Below are positions 32,939-42,476 of a stretch of 64,000 nucleotides of DNA, one piece after another. Source of the DNA: an uncultured Bacteroidales bacterium (GTDB taxonomy: Bacteria; Bacteroidota; Bacteroidia; Bacteroidales; Muribaculaceae); the NCBI GenBank assembly GCA_902800715.1, contig CADCFN010000007.1, positions 1 through 64,000 on the forward strand, read 5' to 3'. Numbering within the stretch: the first letter of the stretch is position 1; each line of letters opens with the position of its first letter. The notes beneath the pieces are model-generated. The model saw nothing but the letters and a program-made list of their open reading frames with translations. It was not told where the DNA came from and did no database searches. The position numbers and the translations under genes were made by a program.

Positions 32939-34885
32939 CTAAAGACTGAGTTCACGCGTCATATACCCTTCTTTCACAATATAGTCACCTTGAGGGAGAG
33001 AATTCAACTCGATTCCATAACGGGACTGAACCTTTTCACTGGGTAAATCAATGACAAGACGGCCACTGTGGTCATAGACTTTAATTCCATTGACATACAG
33101 GCTGGTCCCATTGAGCAAAGCATCGATGAGCGCAGTCACATCGGCTATCGTCACCACTCCATCAGCATCACAATCAGCAGCATCGACAACAATTGAAGAG
33201 GAATTGCCCGAAATGAGATAATCAACCAAGGCTGTCACGTCATTGATTGACAATGCACCATCACCATCCACATCACCCGGAACAACAGGATGAACCACAG
33301 TGGTGGTGAGTTCGATATAGGAGCCTTGATTCTGCTCATAATAGTAAGCCTTGACCGTATAAGTCTTGCCAGTCAAGTCTACAACCGAAGATGGAACCAA
33401 GACATCAAAATCTACGTCGCAACCGCCATAAATGGCACTTCTCACATCATAGTTATACTGATTGCTACCCACTTTGATAGTAATACGGATATCATTCTCA
33501 AAGTTGTTCTGAGACGGGTTTTTCAACGCAAGCCTGAAGGCTGTTCCAGGGGCGGTGCTTTGGAATGAATTTTCGACTTTGCGTATCGATTCTCTCAAGT
33601 ATAAGTAGGTTTCACGGGTGAAATCAGGAGCCAGAACCACATTAGCCTGTCCATTGCTAACGGTCATGTTCATGTGATTAGGCGCATTGTCCCATACGGG
33701 CTCCCATGATGCTCCATCATCAGGAGAAGAGACAAGTTTCAGCTCATAGCGACCATTCTGCAGATTGCTAGGCAAGGTGGTATAATTCAAACGACTGCCG
33801 ACCAAACCGCCACCATTGAAAGAAATGGTAGGACGATTGCTGTCCCTCAAGACCTGCAGCAGCACCCCATTACGATAGATGCCCAAACCAAAGGGCACTG
33901 CTCCACCCGTGAGACTACAGTCACGGATATCCATTTTGAGTTTCAATTGACTACCTAAGGATATGGTCTTGCTGTGTGCAGTCAAATCGTTTGCAAAATG
34001 GATATTGCTGGACAGTATGAAAGAATGTGGGCTGAAATCCTTATCGGTCAGACCATCTACAGGATAGAAATCGGTAATCATCGACTGCTCCACATTATAG
34101 CAGACTGAACGACCGCCAGGATGATCATACTGATTGGTATAATTCAGGACATTCAAGTCAACATATTTATTGTTAGATGCCCCATGACCGAAATTCGCAT
34201 GATATTTACCGTCTGATTTCCTAAAACCGTCAATCACAAAAATATGGGCAACCGACTGGTCATCATAGTTCCACTGTCCTCGATAATAGACGGGGCGACC
34301 AGCCTGTAGCTCACGATAAAGCATCTCTATCCATTCGGGAGTGGAATAGTAAACGCGACGACGATAACGGCTATCAGGATTCATGTGCAAATAATGATGA
34401 AGACCCCACATCATCTGCCCCATATTCTTCGGGGCGCTGGAAGTATAATATGACATCTGCATCGCTGCACCCACTTGATAGACAATGGAAGCAACTGCCT
34501 TTTCCGACGCTGTTCCACTATATGAAGCGGAATAACTATCCTTCACCTTAGACCATTCCATGGTCATCTGTGAGTAATCTACATCGGTCATAATGCCTGT
34601 CTTGGTATTCTGGTAGTAACTGTGTCCATAACCATGGGCAGGTTTTTTATACTTTGTCAGAATCTGGGCAACAGCAATGGCACCGCAGCCAGCGGCCGAG
34701 TGTACGTTACCGCCAGCCTGGGTCATCGGACAATATTGATTATAAGGTGTACTCTGATTCCAACTGGTGGTCAACAACGGTCCAACAGATGACTGAGAGA
34801 AAGCCAATAATGATGTGCTTAACAGTGTGACTACTAAACAGGCTCCTTTTTTCAGCGATGATTGATAATAATTCTTGGTCTTCAT
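32939..34885 (-). CDS. Secreted C10 (streptopain-type) cysteine protease with dockerin domain
   Basis: 648 aa. Signal peptide (about 1-30), then at once the C10 catalytic domain with nucleophile Cys67 in HSAAGCGAIAVAQIL and His214 in VAHIFVIDGF. The 100-residue-plus inhibitory prodomain of streptopain is missing. The segment before the Cys reads GGNVHSAAGC instead of the usual GGHAxxGC. A middle beta-rich part (about 280-530) is followed by a type I dockerin (about 533-594). It has two Ca-binding repeats, GDVDGDGALSINDVTALVDYL and ADCDADGVVTIADVTALIDALL. The last 50 residues resemble a sorting-type beta domain. Its targets are unknown. Confidence 0.85.
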   Translation of the reverse strand: MKTKNYYQSSLKKGACLVVTLLSTSLLAFSQSSVGPLLTTSWNQSTPYNQYCPMTQAGGNVHSAAGCGAIAVAQILTKYKKPAHGYGHSYYQNTKTGIMTDVDYSQMTMEWSKVKDSYSASYSGTASEKAVASIVYQVGAAMQMSYYTSSAPKNMGQMMWGLHHYLHMNPDSRYRRRVYYSTPEWIEMLYRELQAGRPVYYRGQWNYDDQSVAHIFVIDGFRKSDGKYHANFGHGASNNKYVDLNVLNYTNQYDHPGGRSVCYNVEQSMITDFYPVDGLTDKDFSPHSFILSSNIHFANDLTAHSKTISLGSQLKLKMDIRDCSLTGGAVPFGLGIYRNGVLLQVLRDSNRPTISFNGGGLVGSRLNYTTLPSNLQNGRYELKLVSSPDDGASWEPVWDNAPNHMNMTVSNGQANVVLAPDFTRETYLYLRESIRKVENSFQSTAPGTAFRLALKNPSQNNFENDIRITIKVGSNQYNYDVRSAIYGGCDVDFDVLVPSSVVDLTGKTYTVKAYYYEQNQGSYIELTTTVVHPVVPGDVDGDGALSINDVTALVDYLISGNSSSIVVDAADCDADGVVTIADVTALIDALLNGTSLYVNGIKVYDHSGRLVIDLPSEKVQSRYGIELNSLPQGDYIVKEGYMTRELSL

Positions 34886-34969
34886 GTTCTTCTCATTAAA
34901 CTACTAAATACACAAATTAAGCGAATCTCTGATTAAATCAGTTCAATTCGCGTAATTCGTAGTTAAACT

Positions 34970-36151
34970 CTAGCGGGGGTCGTTGACGCCGGGTTCCTGC
35001 GGGATGGGAGTGCCATCGAGGACAGCGCGCAGGTAAGGCTCGAGTTTCTGGGCATACCACCAGAAGCCGATGTCGGTCAGGTGGATACCGTCAACGGTGC
35101 CCTCGTTATTGGGGCCGTACAAGTCCTTACAGGTGATGTAGTAGAGGTTATTGGGATTGTCGGCCTTGAGCTTCAGGTAATTCTTGTGGTACTCGTTATT
35201 CTTGGCAGGCAGGTACTCGCTGTAAAAGCCGCTGTACTTGGCATAGCTGTACATCTGGCCCTCGACCATAAAGATGGGCACCTCGGGGCGCAGGGTGCGC
35301 AGGATGTTGACGAAGCCGTAGGTCACCGTGTCGCACATGTCCTTGGTGCAATTGGGGATAGGGTCAAGGATATAGGCAGCGACATCGGGAATCGTCGCCA
35401 TCGCCTGAGCCATACAGGAGTCCATCTTGCCCTCGCCGCTGAAACCCAGGTTCACGCATTCCACATCCAGGTCACGCTGGATGATGCTGGTTGCCACCAT
35501 GCCGGGACGGCAAGCACAACCGCCTTGCAGGATGCTGGTACCGTAGAATACGAACTTCTTGCCTTCCCTCGGGGAATCCATCATGGGCTGCATGATGACG
35601 GCACTGCTGTCCACACCAATCTCAATCCAGCGCACTCCGTCATACAAGGGCAGATAAATCATGTATTCGTGCATCTTGCCGTCCAAGCGGTCCACATACA
35701 CCTTGCTCTGAATCGAGTCCTGGCGGGGACGGATATCATTGTCGATGCGCACGGGACGGTTGCAGTTCACAAACTGCCAGCTCTCGGTGTCCTTGTCCCA
35801 GATGTAGAGGTCAGTGCCCTTGATGCCCGTGTCGGCCATGTGCATCATGTGCATATTGGTCAATAGGTTGTAGCGCACGGCTACGGCACGCGAATTGGTG
35901 GCAAAACGGATAGCCTTGCCACTGGTACACGAGGCACGATCCCACAACGTGGGGCGCACGTTGCCGTAAAACTCCAGGGGAATGCGTGACTTCAGCGTGC
36001 GGTCAAACGCCCAGTTGATGAGCCTGTAATGCATGCCGTCCACATAACGCAACGTATCTTTATCGGTAAAATCCTGCGCCTGCAGGACGCTGGGCAGCAG
36101 AGCGATAACCAACATCGCCAACCCTATCATCTTGGATTTCAGTCTTTTCAT
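34970..36151 (-). CDS. Secreted SGNH/GDSL hydrolase
   Basis: 393 aa with a signal peptide (1-25). The N-terminal beta-sandwich (about 35-190) resembles the GxDLY/SsfX3-type domain (KGTDLYIWDKD). The catalytic domain has the nucleophile S206 in FYGTSILQGG, GFSGEG for the oxyanion hole, and D354/H357 in DGIHLTDIGF. Likely a carbohydrate or acyl esterase acting outside the cytoplasm. Substrate cannot be read from sequence. It lies 84 nt upstream of the protease gene (relative to the minus strand), so co-transcription is possible. Confidence 0.88.
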   Translation of the reverse strand: MKRLKSKMIGLAMLVIALLPSVLQAQDFTDKDTLRYVDGMHYRLINWAFDRTLKSRIPLEFYGNVRPTLWDRASCTSGKAIRFATNSRAVAVRYNLLTNMHMMHMADTGIKGTDLYIWDKDTESWQFVNCNRPVRIDNDIRPRQDSIQSKVYVDRLDGKMHEYMIYLPLYDGVRWIEIGVDSSAVIMQPMMDSPREGKKFVFYGTSILQGGCACRPGMVATSIIQRDLDVECVNLGFSGEGKMDSCMAQAMATIPDVAAYILDPIPNCTKDMCDTVTYGFVNILRTLRPEVPIFMVEGQMYSYAKYSGFYSEYLPAKNNEYHKNYLKLKADNPNNLYYITCKDLYGPNNEGTVDGIHLTDIGFWWYAQKLEPYLRAVLDGTPIPQEPGVNDPR

Positions 36152-36288
36152 GTCAATTCAATAATTATTGTTTTGCCGTATAATCGCTCAAGAAACCAAG
36201 CAAAACCTGGATGAATATTATACTCGATTAAATCCCTATTAAAGTGTCAATTAACACATCGGTTAGTGACCGATTGATAATCAACACC

Positions 36289-37104
36289 TTACATTACATT
36301 CAGGAGCTTAATGGCTTCCAGGCGACCGTTATTGAGCAGCGTGGGATAATGGGCATCGCTGTTGACCACGACAGGTGCGTTGAAGCGCTTGAGCATCCCG
36401 AAGTATTTGAGATTGGGATAGAATCGGTTGCGCTGCAGCCAAGCCTTGGTATTAATCTCTATAGTGAGATGATGGTCCATGATGTTCTCAAACAGGTCAA
36501 TCACAAGCTTGTCATACCACGGTTCCTCGTCGATGCCATCGAGATACTGGCTGGCATTGAAGCCGATTTTATCCATGTGACCGACAATGTCAAAGCCACC
36601 CTCCTCGACCATCGCCATCATCTGGGAGAAGAACGTCCTGATAACATACTCGATATCGTTGTTGAAGTACTGTCCCATTCGTGTCTTGAATGCAGGATAT
36701 TTACCGTCGATATCCACCATTTCGCTTGGATTGTCAATGGCAGGAATGAAATGCACCGAACCGATGCGGTAGTCCAAGGGCAACGACTTGAAATAGTCGC
36801 TGGCAGGCCCGTCACCCACGCTCACATAGTCAATCTCCATCGCGGTATAGAGCTGGATGCGGTCACCATAAGCTTTGCGCAAACGCATCATCTCGTTAAA
36901 GTAAATCGCCACATCGTCTTTCGTCATATTGCAAGGACTCTCTACCGAGATAGGGGAATGAGGCGTGAAACCCAGATGGGTAAAGCCCTGGGCGACAGCT
37001 TCGACCACAAACTCCTCCATCGATGCATGACCATCGCAGAACTGCGTGTGAGTGTGCAGGTTATATAAATCGGTCTCTTTGGTAATCTTCTTGAAGTCAA
37101 ACAT
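36289..37104 (-). CDS. hisK: PHP-family histidinol-phosphatase
   Basis: 271 aa, PHP metal-dependent phosphatase. Metal-binding motifs are NLHTHTQFCDGHA (H17, H19), GFTPHSPIS, IGSVHFI, IVGHMDKI and NSDAHYP. This is the HisK-type enzyme that makes histidinol from histidinol phosphate, although some relatives act on other phosphates. It starts 12 nt after mutL ends and is the last gene of surA-ostA-mutL-hisK. No other his genes are nearby. Confidence 0.82.
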   Translation of the reverse strand: MFDFKKITKETDLYNLHTHTQFCDGHASMEEFVVEAVAQGFTHLGFTPHSPISVESPCNMTKDDVAIYFNEMMRLRKAYGDRIQLYTAMEIDYVSVGDGPASDYFKSLPLDYRIGSVHFIPAIDNPSEMVDIDGKYPAFKTRMGQYFNNDIEYVIRTFFSQMMAMVEEGGFDIVGHMDKIGFNASQYLDGIDEEPWYDKLVIDLFENIMDHHLTIEINTKAWLQRNRFYPNLKYFGMLKRFNAPVVVNSDAHYPTLLNNGRLEAIKLLNVM

Positions 37105-37115
37105 AATCTCAGAGA

Positions 37116-38972
37116 TTAAAACATTTTGGTTATTTGCTCCATCGGGATGACGTTGATGATGGTCTTACCGTCGGGCGTATAATTGGGCTCCGGCAACAGC
37201 AACAAGTCAGCCACCAGTTTCTCCATCTCCTCCTGCATGAGCACTTTCCCGGCAGGGATTGCCGCCGAGCGTGCCACAGTGAGCGACAGATGGTCATGAA
37301 GCCGCTTTTTCAACGGCATACCTCCATTGTCCACCGATTCAATAATCTGGTGTATCATCGTAGACACGTCAACGCTGTCAAGACCTGAGGGCACAGCGCT
37401 CACTGACCAGTCGTTGCCACTGAGTTGTGACATCGAGAAGCCCATTTTTTCCATCTCGGGCTGCAATCCCTCGAGAATCACGCTCTGAGCGGCACTCAGG
37501 TGCAATACCTCGGGGAAAAGCATCGCTTGAGAGGACATACCGCCCTCTTTCATTTGTGAACTGTATCGGTCAAACAGGATGCGGATGTGGGCACGGTGCT
37601 GATCGATGACCATCAAGCCTGATTTAGCTTGAGAAAGGATGTAACGTCCTTTAAGCTGCAGATAAGCCGACTGCAATTCAGCAGGCAGCAAGGTGCTTGC
37701 TGGCTGAAGCGAATCGGAATCAGACATGAGCGTGTCGGCAGCAGGCTGTTCGGTACCTTGTTCCTGGCCTTCGCGCTTCTTGCGTTCAAAATTGGCAAAC
37801 AGTTCGTCCCAGTTGCTCACCGCCTGTTGATGAGAACGTCCGGCAGACGGTGTCTGATGTGACGACTTGAATGGATTGTAGCTGCTATCCACTTCTATTT
37901 CAGGATGATGAAGTTCAACATGACTTTCATAGGCGGGAATTTTGGGTGTATCTTGGGTGTCAAAGTCGATAGTGGGCACCTCGATAAAGCGACCCAGCGT
38001 CTCCTTGACGCCAGCAGCCAAAATCTGCCAGATGGGAATCTCATCCTCAAACTTGATTTCGGTCTTGGTAGGATGGATGTTCACGTCAATCGACTGCGGG
38101 TCAACAGTGAAACGGAGAAAATAGTTGGGCTGCTCGCCTTCGGGTATCAATTGCTCGTAGGCCGACATGACCGCCTTGTGGAAGTAGGGGTGGCGCATAT
38201 ACCGGCCGTTGACGAACATGAACTGGATGAAATTGCGCTTGCGGGCATTTTCGGGTTTACCGATATAGCCCTGTATCTTAACGAGAGAGGTATCCACACT
38301 GAGTGGCAACAACTGCTGGTCCAGACTATTGCCCATGAGGGCAGTAATGCGCTGGCGGAAAGTGCCCTTCATCAGTTTGTACATCACGTTGCCATTGTGC
38401 ATGAATGTAAATTCCACCTCGTTGTTTACTAGCGCCAATTTCTCAAATTCCTTTACGATGTTGCTCAATTCCACCTGATTGGACTTGAGGAACTTGCGGC
38501 GGGCAGGAACATTAAAGAAGATGTTCTTAATCATGAAATTGCTGCCCACGGGACACATGTCAGGCTCCTGACTCTCGCACTGCGAGGCATTAATCACCAG
38601 GCGCGTGCCCAACTGGGCATCATGGCGACGGGTGCGCAATTCCACCTGAGAAATGGCGGCGATGGAAGCCAGGGCCTCACCACGAAAGCCCATCGTGTGC
38701 AACGAGAACAGGTCATCGGCTGTGCGTATTTTGCTCGTGCTGTGGCGCTCAAACGCCAGTCGGGCATCGGTATCACTCATCCCCACCCCATCATCGATAA
38801 TCTGGATAAGCGTACGTCCCGCATCCTTAAGGATAATCTGGATATGGGTAGCCTGGGCGTCGATGGCGTTCTCCACCAGCTCCTTGATGACACTGGCAGG
38901 GCGTTGAATCACCTCACCGGCAGCAATCTGGTTGGCAACAGAATCGGGCAGCAGTTTTATCACGTCACTCAT
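37116..38972 (-). CDS. mutL: DNA mismatch repair protein MutL
   Basis: 618 aa. The N-terminal GHKL ATPase has NQIAAGEVIQRPASVIKELVENAIDA, IIDDGVGMS and TMGFRGEALASI. It links MutS mismatch recognition to downstream repair. At the point where endonuclease-type MutL has DQHA(x)2E(x)4E, this protein has DQHRAHIRILFD (457 on). It lacks the glutamates and is probably not a metal-dependent nuclease. The ostA gene overlaps its start by 4 nt (ATGA), which implies coupled translation. Confidence 0.96.
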   Translation of the reverse strand: MSDVIKLLPDSVANQIAAGEVIQRPASVIKELVENAIDAQATHIQIILKDAGRTLIQIIDDGVGMSDTDARLAFERHSTSKIRTADDLFSLHTMGFRGEALASIAAISQVELRTRRHDAQLGTRLVINASQCESQEPDMCPVGSNFMIKNIFFNVPARRKFLKSNQVELSNIVKEFEKLALVNNEVEFTFMHNGNVMYKLMKGTFRQRITALMGNSLDQQLLPLSVDTSLVKIQGYIGKPENARKRNFIQFMFVNGRYMRHPYFHKAVMSAYEQLIPEGEQPNYFLRFTVDPQSIDVNIHPTKTEIKFEDEIPIWQILAAGVKETLGRFIEVPTIDFDTQDTPKIPAYESHVELHHPEIEVDSSYNPFKSSHQTPSAGRSHQQAVSNWDELFANFERKKREGQEQGTEQPAADTLMSDSDSLQPASTLLPAELQSAYLQLKGRYILSQAKSGLMVIDQHRAHIRILFDRYSSQMKEGGMSSQAMLFPEVLHLSAAQSVILEGLQPEMEKMGFSMSQLSGNDWSVSAVPSGLDSVDVSTMIHQIIESVDNGGMPLKKRLHDHLSLTVARSAAIPAGKVLMQEEMEKLVADLLLLPEPNYTPDGKTIINVIPMEQITKMF

Positions 38973-40870
38973 GGCTCAATCGGGGTTTTGGGGGCCGTTT
39001 CGACCGTATTAACTTGATCACTCACCACAGCAGCCTCAACATTGGCATTGCTGCCTGAACGGCGGCGGGGGCCGCCCTCTATCGACTGCATGAGGCTCTT
39101 GAGGTCATCGCTCACATCATAGATGTCAGCGGGTGACTTGGGGCGCAATTCATCATACCACTTGAACTGTGGCAGGAACATATCTGACTTTTTGGCTAAA
39201 AACAGCGGAATCACCTGGCCCGACACCTCTGGCCACATGGTGATACGGTCCACCTCCTGCTTGGCTTTGAGGTTGAGGCGCAAATAACTCGACTCGGCGT
39301 TCACCATCTTGTTGTAAGTAGAATCCTTCTCCTGAGGGAACATGATGACCTGCACATTGCCGTCAACATCCAAGCGCCGCAGTTCCTTGTTCTCAAACCA
39401 CGCTTTCATCTTCTTGCCGCTCAACTGGTCATAGCAGTTCTCGCCCAGGTGCTCGGCCATGAAACCTCCTGTAGGCAAGGTAGCCCAGTCGGCGGTACTG
39501 TCGTTGAGGTGGACATTGATTTCGTCGCCGAAAATCTGGCGTTCCAGGTTCCACACCACGGCATGGCGGTACATGTTGATAATCGTGTCGGCCTCGCTCA
39601 ACTGCAACGAGTCACAGATGCCCTGGACATCGCTGCGATAGAAACGCACCTGGTTGAATGCCCGCAGCACCCGCACCGAGTCGTTGACCGAGTCTTTTAC
39701 CACATGGTTGATGAGCGTACACAGCGTGTCGGCATGCAGGTGGATGGTATCCTTCTGGGAGAACTCGCGGGCACGGGCGTGGCCGGTCACATAGCTGTAA
39801 TGGGCGTTATCGTCATGGTAGCCGTAGTCGCCGTCGAGGATGACCTTGTTGCTCGGGTCGGTAATCACAACGCTGCCTCGCGCCTCACCATAGTTGCGCT
39901 TGCGGTTATAATAGACCGTATCGCCCAGCAGCGTCTTGCCGTCCTTGGCGGTAATGAGCGAGCGCTCATAGAGCGTCGCGTCATCGGCACTGGTGTTGTA
40001 CCAGCCGTTAGTCGTGTTGATGGTATTGCTGTCGCTCACGATTAGCGTCTCGCTCGAGATATGGGCGATGTGTGACTGTGTATTGTAGTCGAGCAGCTCG
40101 GTAAACATCTCGTAGCGGTCGTTGACCAGATGCACGTTGCGCGAGAACTCGGCCTGCTTGGTGTCCAGCTCGTAACGACCGTATTGGGAACTGAGCTCGG
40201 TATTGTTGCGATTGTCCACAATCATACCACCGTCAAAATAGTAACCCACGTTGGAGTTGATTTCATAGTCTAGTGCATCGGTCAGCAACGTAGTGCTGCG
40301 GTTTTCAAGACGCACGTTGCTGCGGAGCTCTGCCACACCCTGCTCTCCATAGTAATGCAGCACATCGCTATAGACCCACAGCGTGTCGCCCTGGGTCATA
40401 CGCACGTGACCGAAGGCGTCGAGCGAACTCGTCTCAGGGTAAAAATAGGCGCTGTCACAGAACATATACATGTCACCACGCCTGAAACGCACGTTGCCTT
40501 TCAGCACCTGATAATCGCGGCTGATAGCTTCATCAGCTTTAAGCAAGTCGGCATTCTCCAAAAACACCTTGTTCGTCTGATTGCGGTTTGCTTTGGGAAT
40601 CTGAGGCGTGATGCGCTGCACATTCTTACCCTTGGCACCCTTGCGGGCGGCCTGGACGGGTTGGGGATTGCTGGGACGCTTTGTGTTAGACATCGGCTTG
40701 ACGATGGTGCGGTTCTGCACGCCTCGACGAGGCTGCTGACCCCACATCACCGGAGCAATCATCAATGCTATCACGCAAAACACCGCCACTAGATGACGCC
40801 AATTGGCAGTGCCGTTATTGGCATTGCCATTGACTGGAGTCTGGTGACGCTGATTGCGCGAAACGGACAT
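38969..40870 (-). CDS. OstA-like protein of LPS transport (LptA-related)
   Basis: 633 aa. An N-terminal hydrophobic helix (about 26-44) and a Lys/Arg/Pro-rich linker precede a long repetitive beta structure of OstA/LptA type. Examples are LLKADEAISRDYQVLKGNVRFRRGD, FGHVRMTQGDTLWVYSDVLHYYGE and LTDALDYEINSNVGYYFDGG. Proteins of this kind form a beta-jellyroll bridge carrying lipopolysaccharide across the periplasm. It is placed between a SurA-like PPIase and mutL, a gene order I recall from other Bacteroidales. LPS transport is inferred from the family. Confidence 0.83.
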   Translation of the reverse strand: MSVSRNQRHQTPVNGNANNGTANWRHLVAVFCVIALMIAPVMWGQQPRRGVQNRTIVKPMSNTKRPSNPQPVQAARKGAKGKNVQRITPQIPKANRNQTNKVFLENADLLKADEAISRDYQVLKGNVRFRRGDMYMFCDSAYFYPETSSLDAFGHVRMTQGDTLWVYSDVLHYYGEQGVAELRSNVRLENRSTTLLTDALDYEINSNVGYYFDGGMIVDNRNNTELSSQYGRYELDTKQAEFSRNVHLVNDRYEMFTELLDYNTQSHIAHISSETLIVSDSNTINTTNGWYNTSADDATLYERSLITAKDGKTLLGDTVYYNRKRNYGEARGSVVITDPSNKVILDGDYGYHDDNAHYSYVTGHARAREFSQKDTIHLHADTLCTLINHVVKDSVNDSVRVLRAFNQVRFYRSDVQGICDSLQLSEADTIINMYRHAVVWNLERQIFGDEINVHLNDSTADWATLPTGGFMAEHLGENCYDQLSGKKMKAWFENKELRRLDVDGNVQVIMFPQEKDSTYNKMVNAESSYLRLNLKAKQEVDRITMWPEVSGQVIPLFLAKKSDMFLPQFKWYDELRPKSPADIYDVSDDLKSLMQSIEGGPRRRSGSNANVEAAVVSDQVNTVETAPKTPIEP

Positions 40871-40892
40871 CGCTCTAATGGATTACTGAGGA

Positions 40893-42254
40893 TTACTGTT
40901 GCTTGTCTTTCTTGAGCCAGTCATACTTGAACTCACAGTTGCGCCAGCCCTCCTCGATATAGACATAGACGTTCTTCTGCTTCTGGATGACCCAGTCGCG
41001 GATGATATCCTCCTTAGACTTGGCCTCACACATCTCCTTGATAATCATGTAGTCCTCGGCAAGGTCGGCCTTGTGACCGTCGATACGCTTGACGAGCTTG
41101 ACGATAGCCACCTGTTCACGACGCGTCTTGGGGTTAATCATGATGAACGGCTCGCTGATGTCACCGGGCTGCATGGTATAGACTTTCTTTCCCACCTCGG
41201 CAGGCAGGTCGGCCATCTCAAAACGACCGCTCTGGTTCTTCTCGTTGAGCATGTGGCCGTTATTGTTGCGGGAGTCCTTGTCCTGTGAGATATACAGTGC
41301 CATCTGGTCAAATGTGTTCTTGCCCGACTGGATGTCGCTGCGCACCGAGTCCAGCATGGTCATGGCATCGGTCAAGTCCTTGTCGCTCACTTTGGGACGC
41401 AACAGGATGTGACGCGTATTGATGCGGTCACCGCGCTTCTCGATGAGCTGGATGAGGTGGTAACCGTCATCGGTCTCGACAATGTTCGACACGCGTTTGG
41501 TGTCGTTGAGATTAAAGGCTGCTGTCGCATACTCAGGCAGCAGTGTCGTTCTGCTCTGGAAACCGGTCTCACCGCCATAGACAGCAGTCGCCTGGTCCTG
41601 ACTGTAGAGAATTGCCAGCGTCGAGAACTCGCGCTCTCCGCTGTTTACCTGGTTGGCATAGTCACGCAGACGGGCTTTTACCTCATCGATTTCCTGCTGT
41701 GGGATGACGGGATTGACGGTGATAATCTGTACTTCGACCTGCATCGGGATAAAGGGTAACGAATCCTTTGACAGGCTATTGTAGAAACGGCGGACCTCGG
41801 CGGGTGTAGCCTTTACATTCTTGGTCAAATCACTCTGCACCTGCTGGATACAGTAGCGGTCGCTGTACATCTCGCTGAGTTTCTCGCGAAGTCGAGGCAT
41901 CGGCATACGGAAATACTCCTCCACCTTCTCCTTGGAGCCCAAGTTGGCAATCAGGTAGTTGATTTGGCCTTCAACCTCGTTGGAGATAGTTGATGGCTGC
42001 ACCTCGACGGTATCGATGCGCGCCTGGTCCAGAAACAGTTTGTCGACTGCCATCTGCTCGGGTATCACACAGTAGGGATTTCCGTCAATCGAGATGCGCT
42101 CAATGAGCATCTGCTGGTACTGGTCCTCGACGTCACTCTTGAAGATAGGCTCACTGCCGATAACCCATACGACCTCCTCGGCCACGTTATTCTGGCCCAT
42201 CATGCCCAAAGCGGTCACCACCAGCGCCAGTGCGGTAAAAAATCTAAGTTTCAC
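40893..42254 (-). CDS. surA: SurA-like periplasmic peptidylprolyl isomerase
   Basis: 453 aa with a signal peptide (1-20). An N-terminal helical SurA-type chaperone region (WVIGSEPIFKSDVEDQYQQML, about 29-160) precedes two parvulin (PpiC) domains at about 172-275 and 280-390. The second contains RINTRHILLRPKV and is the better conserved. It assists folding of outer-membrane proteins. It is the first gene of an operon with ostA, mutL and hisK, driven by a good promoter at 42286-42317. Confidence 0.88.
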   Translation of the reverse strand: MKLRFFTALALVVTALGMMGQNNVAEEVVWVIGSEPIFKSDVEDQYQQMLIERISIDGNPYCVIPEQMAVDKLFLDQARIDTVEVQPSTISNEVEGQINYLIANLGSKEKVEEYFRMPMPRLREKLSEMYSDRYCIQQVQSDLTKNVKATPAEVRRFYNSLSKDSLPFIPMQVEVQIITVNPVIPQQEIDEVKARLRDYANQVNSGEREFSTLAILYSQDQATAVYGGETGFQSRTTLLPEYATAAFNLNDTKRVSNIVETDDGYHLIQLIEKRGDRINTRHILLRPKVSDKDLTDAMTMLDSVRSDIQSGKNTFDQMALYISQDKDSRNNNGHMLNEKNQSGRFEMADLPAEVGKKVYTMQPGDISEPFIMINPKTRREQVAIVKLVKRIDGHKADLAEDYMIIKEMCEAKSKEDIIRDWVIQKQKNVYVYIEEGWRNCEFKYDWLKKDKQQ

Positions 42255-42285
42255 TTCTATATTCGTTTTAGTTCATTTCAAACTG

Positions 42286-42317
42286 CAAAGGTACTGAAAA
42301 CCGAACACAACGCCAAA
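42286..42317 (-). promoter_or_regulatory. Promoter of the surA-ostA-mutL-hisK operon
   Basis: Minus strand TTTG (42317-42314), 20-nt spacer, TACCTTTG (42293-42286), 32 nt before the start. Exact consensus. Confidence 0.8.
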
Positions 42318-42428
42318 TTTATTTGGACATTGTTGAGGTGCAGCACCCCTTTGTCATTAAGTGGCAAATTTCCCCATTTTTCCTGACGTGACAAAACCAA
42401 TAGACAAAATCTTTGTTAAAAGCCACGC

Positions 42429-42465
42429 CAGCTTTCAGCTTTTGTATTAAAAGTGCTGAAAGCTG
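42429..42465 (-). terminator. Hairpin after the M16 peptidase gene
   Basis: CAGCTTTCAGC (42429-42439) and GCTGAAAGCTG (42455-42465) pair perfectly with an AT-rich loop. It starts 12 nt after the stop. No T-run after the stem, so it may need Rho or may act to stabilise the message. Confidence 0.6.
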
Positions 42466-42476
42466 ACGCCTTATTG

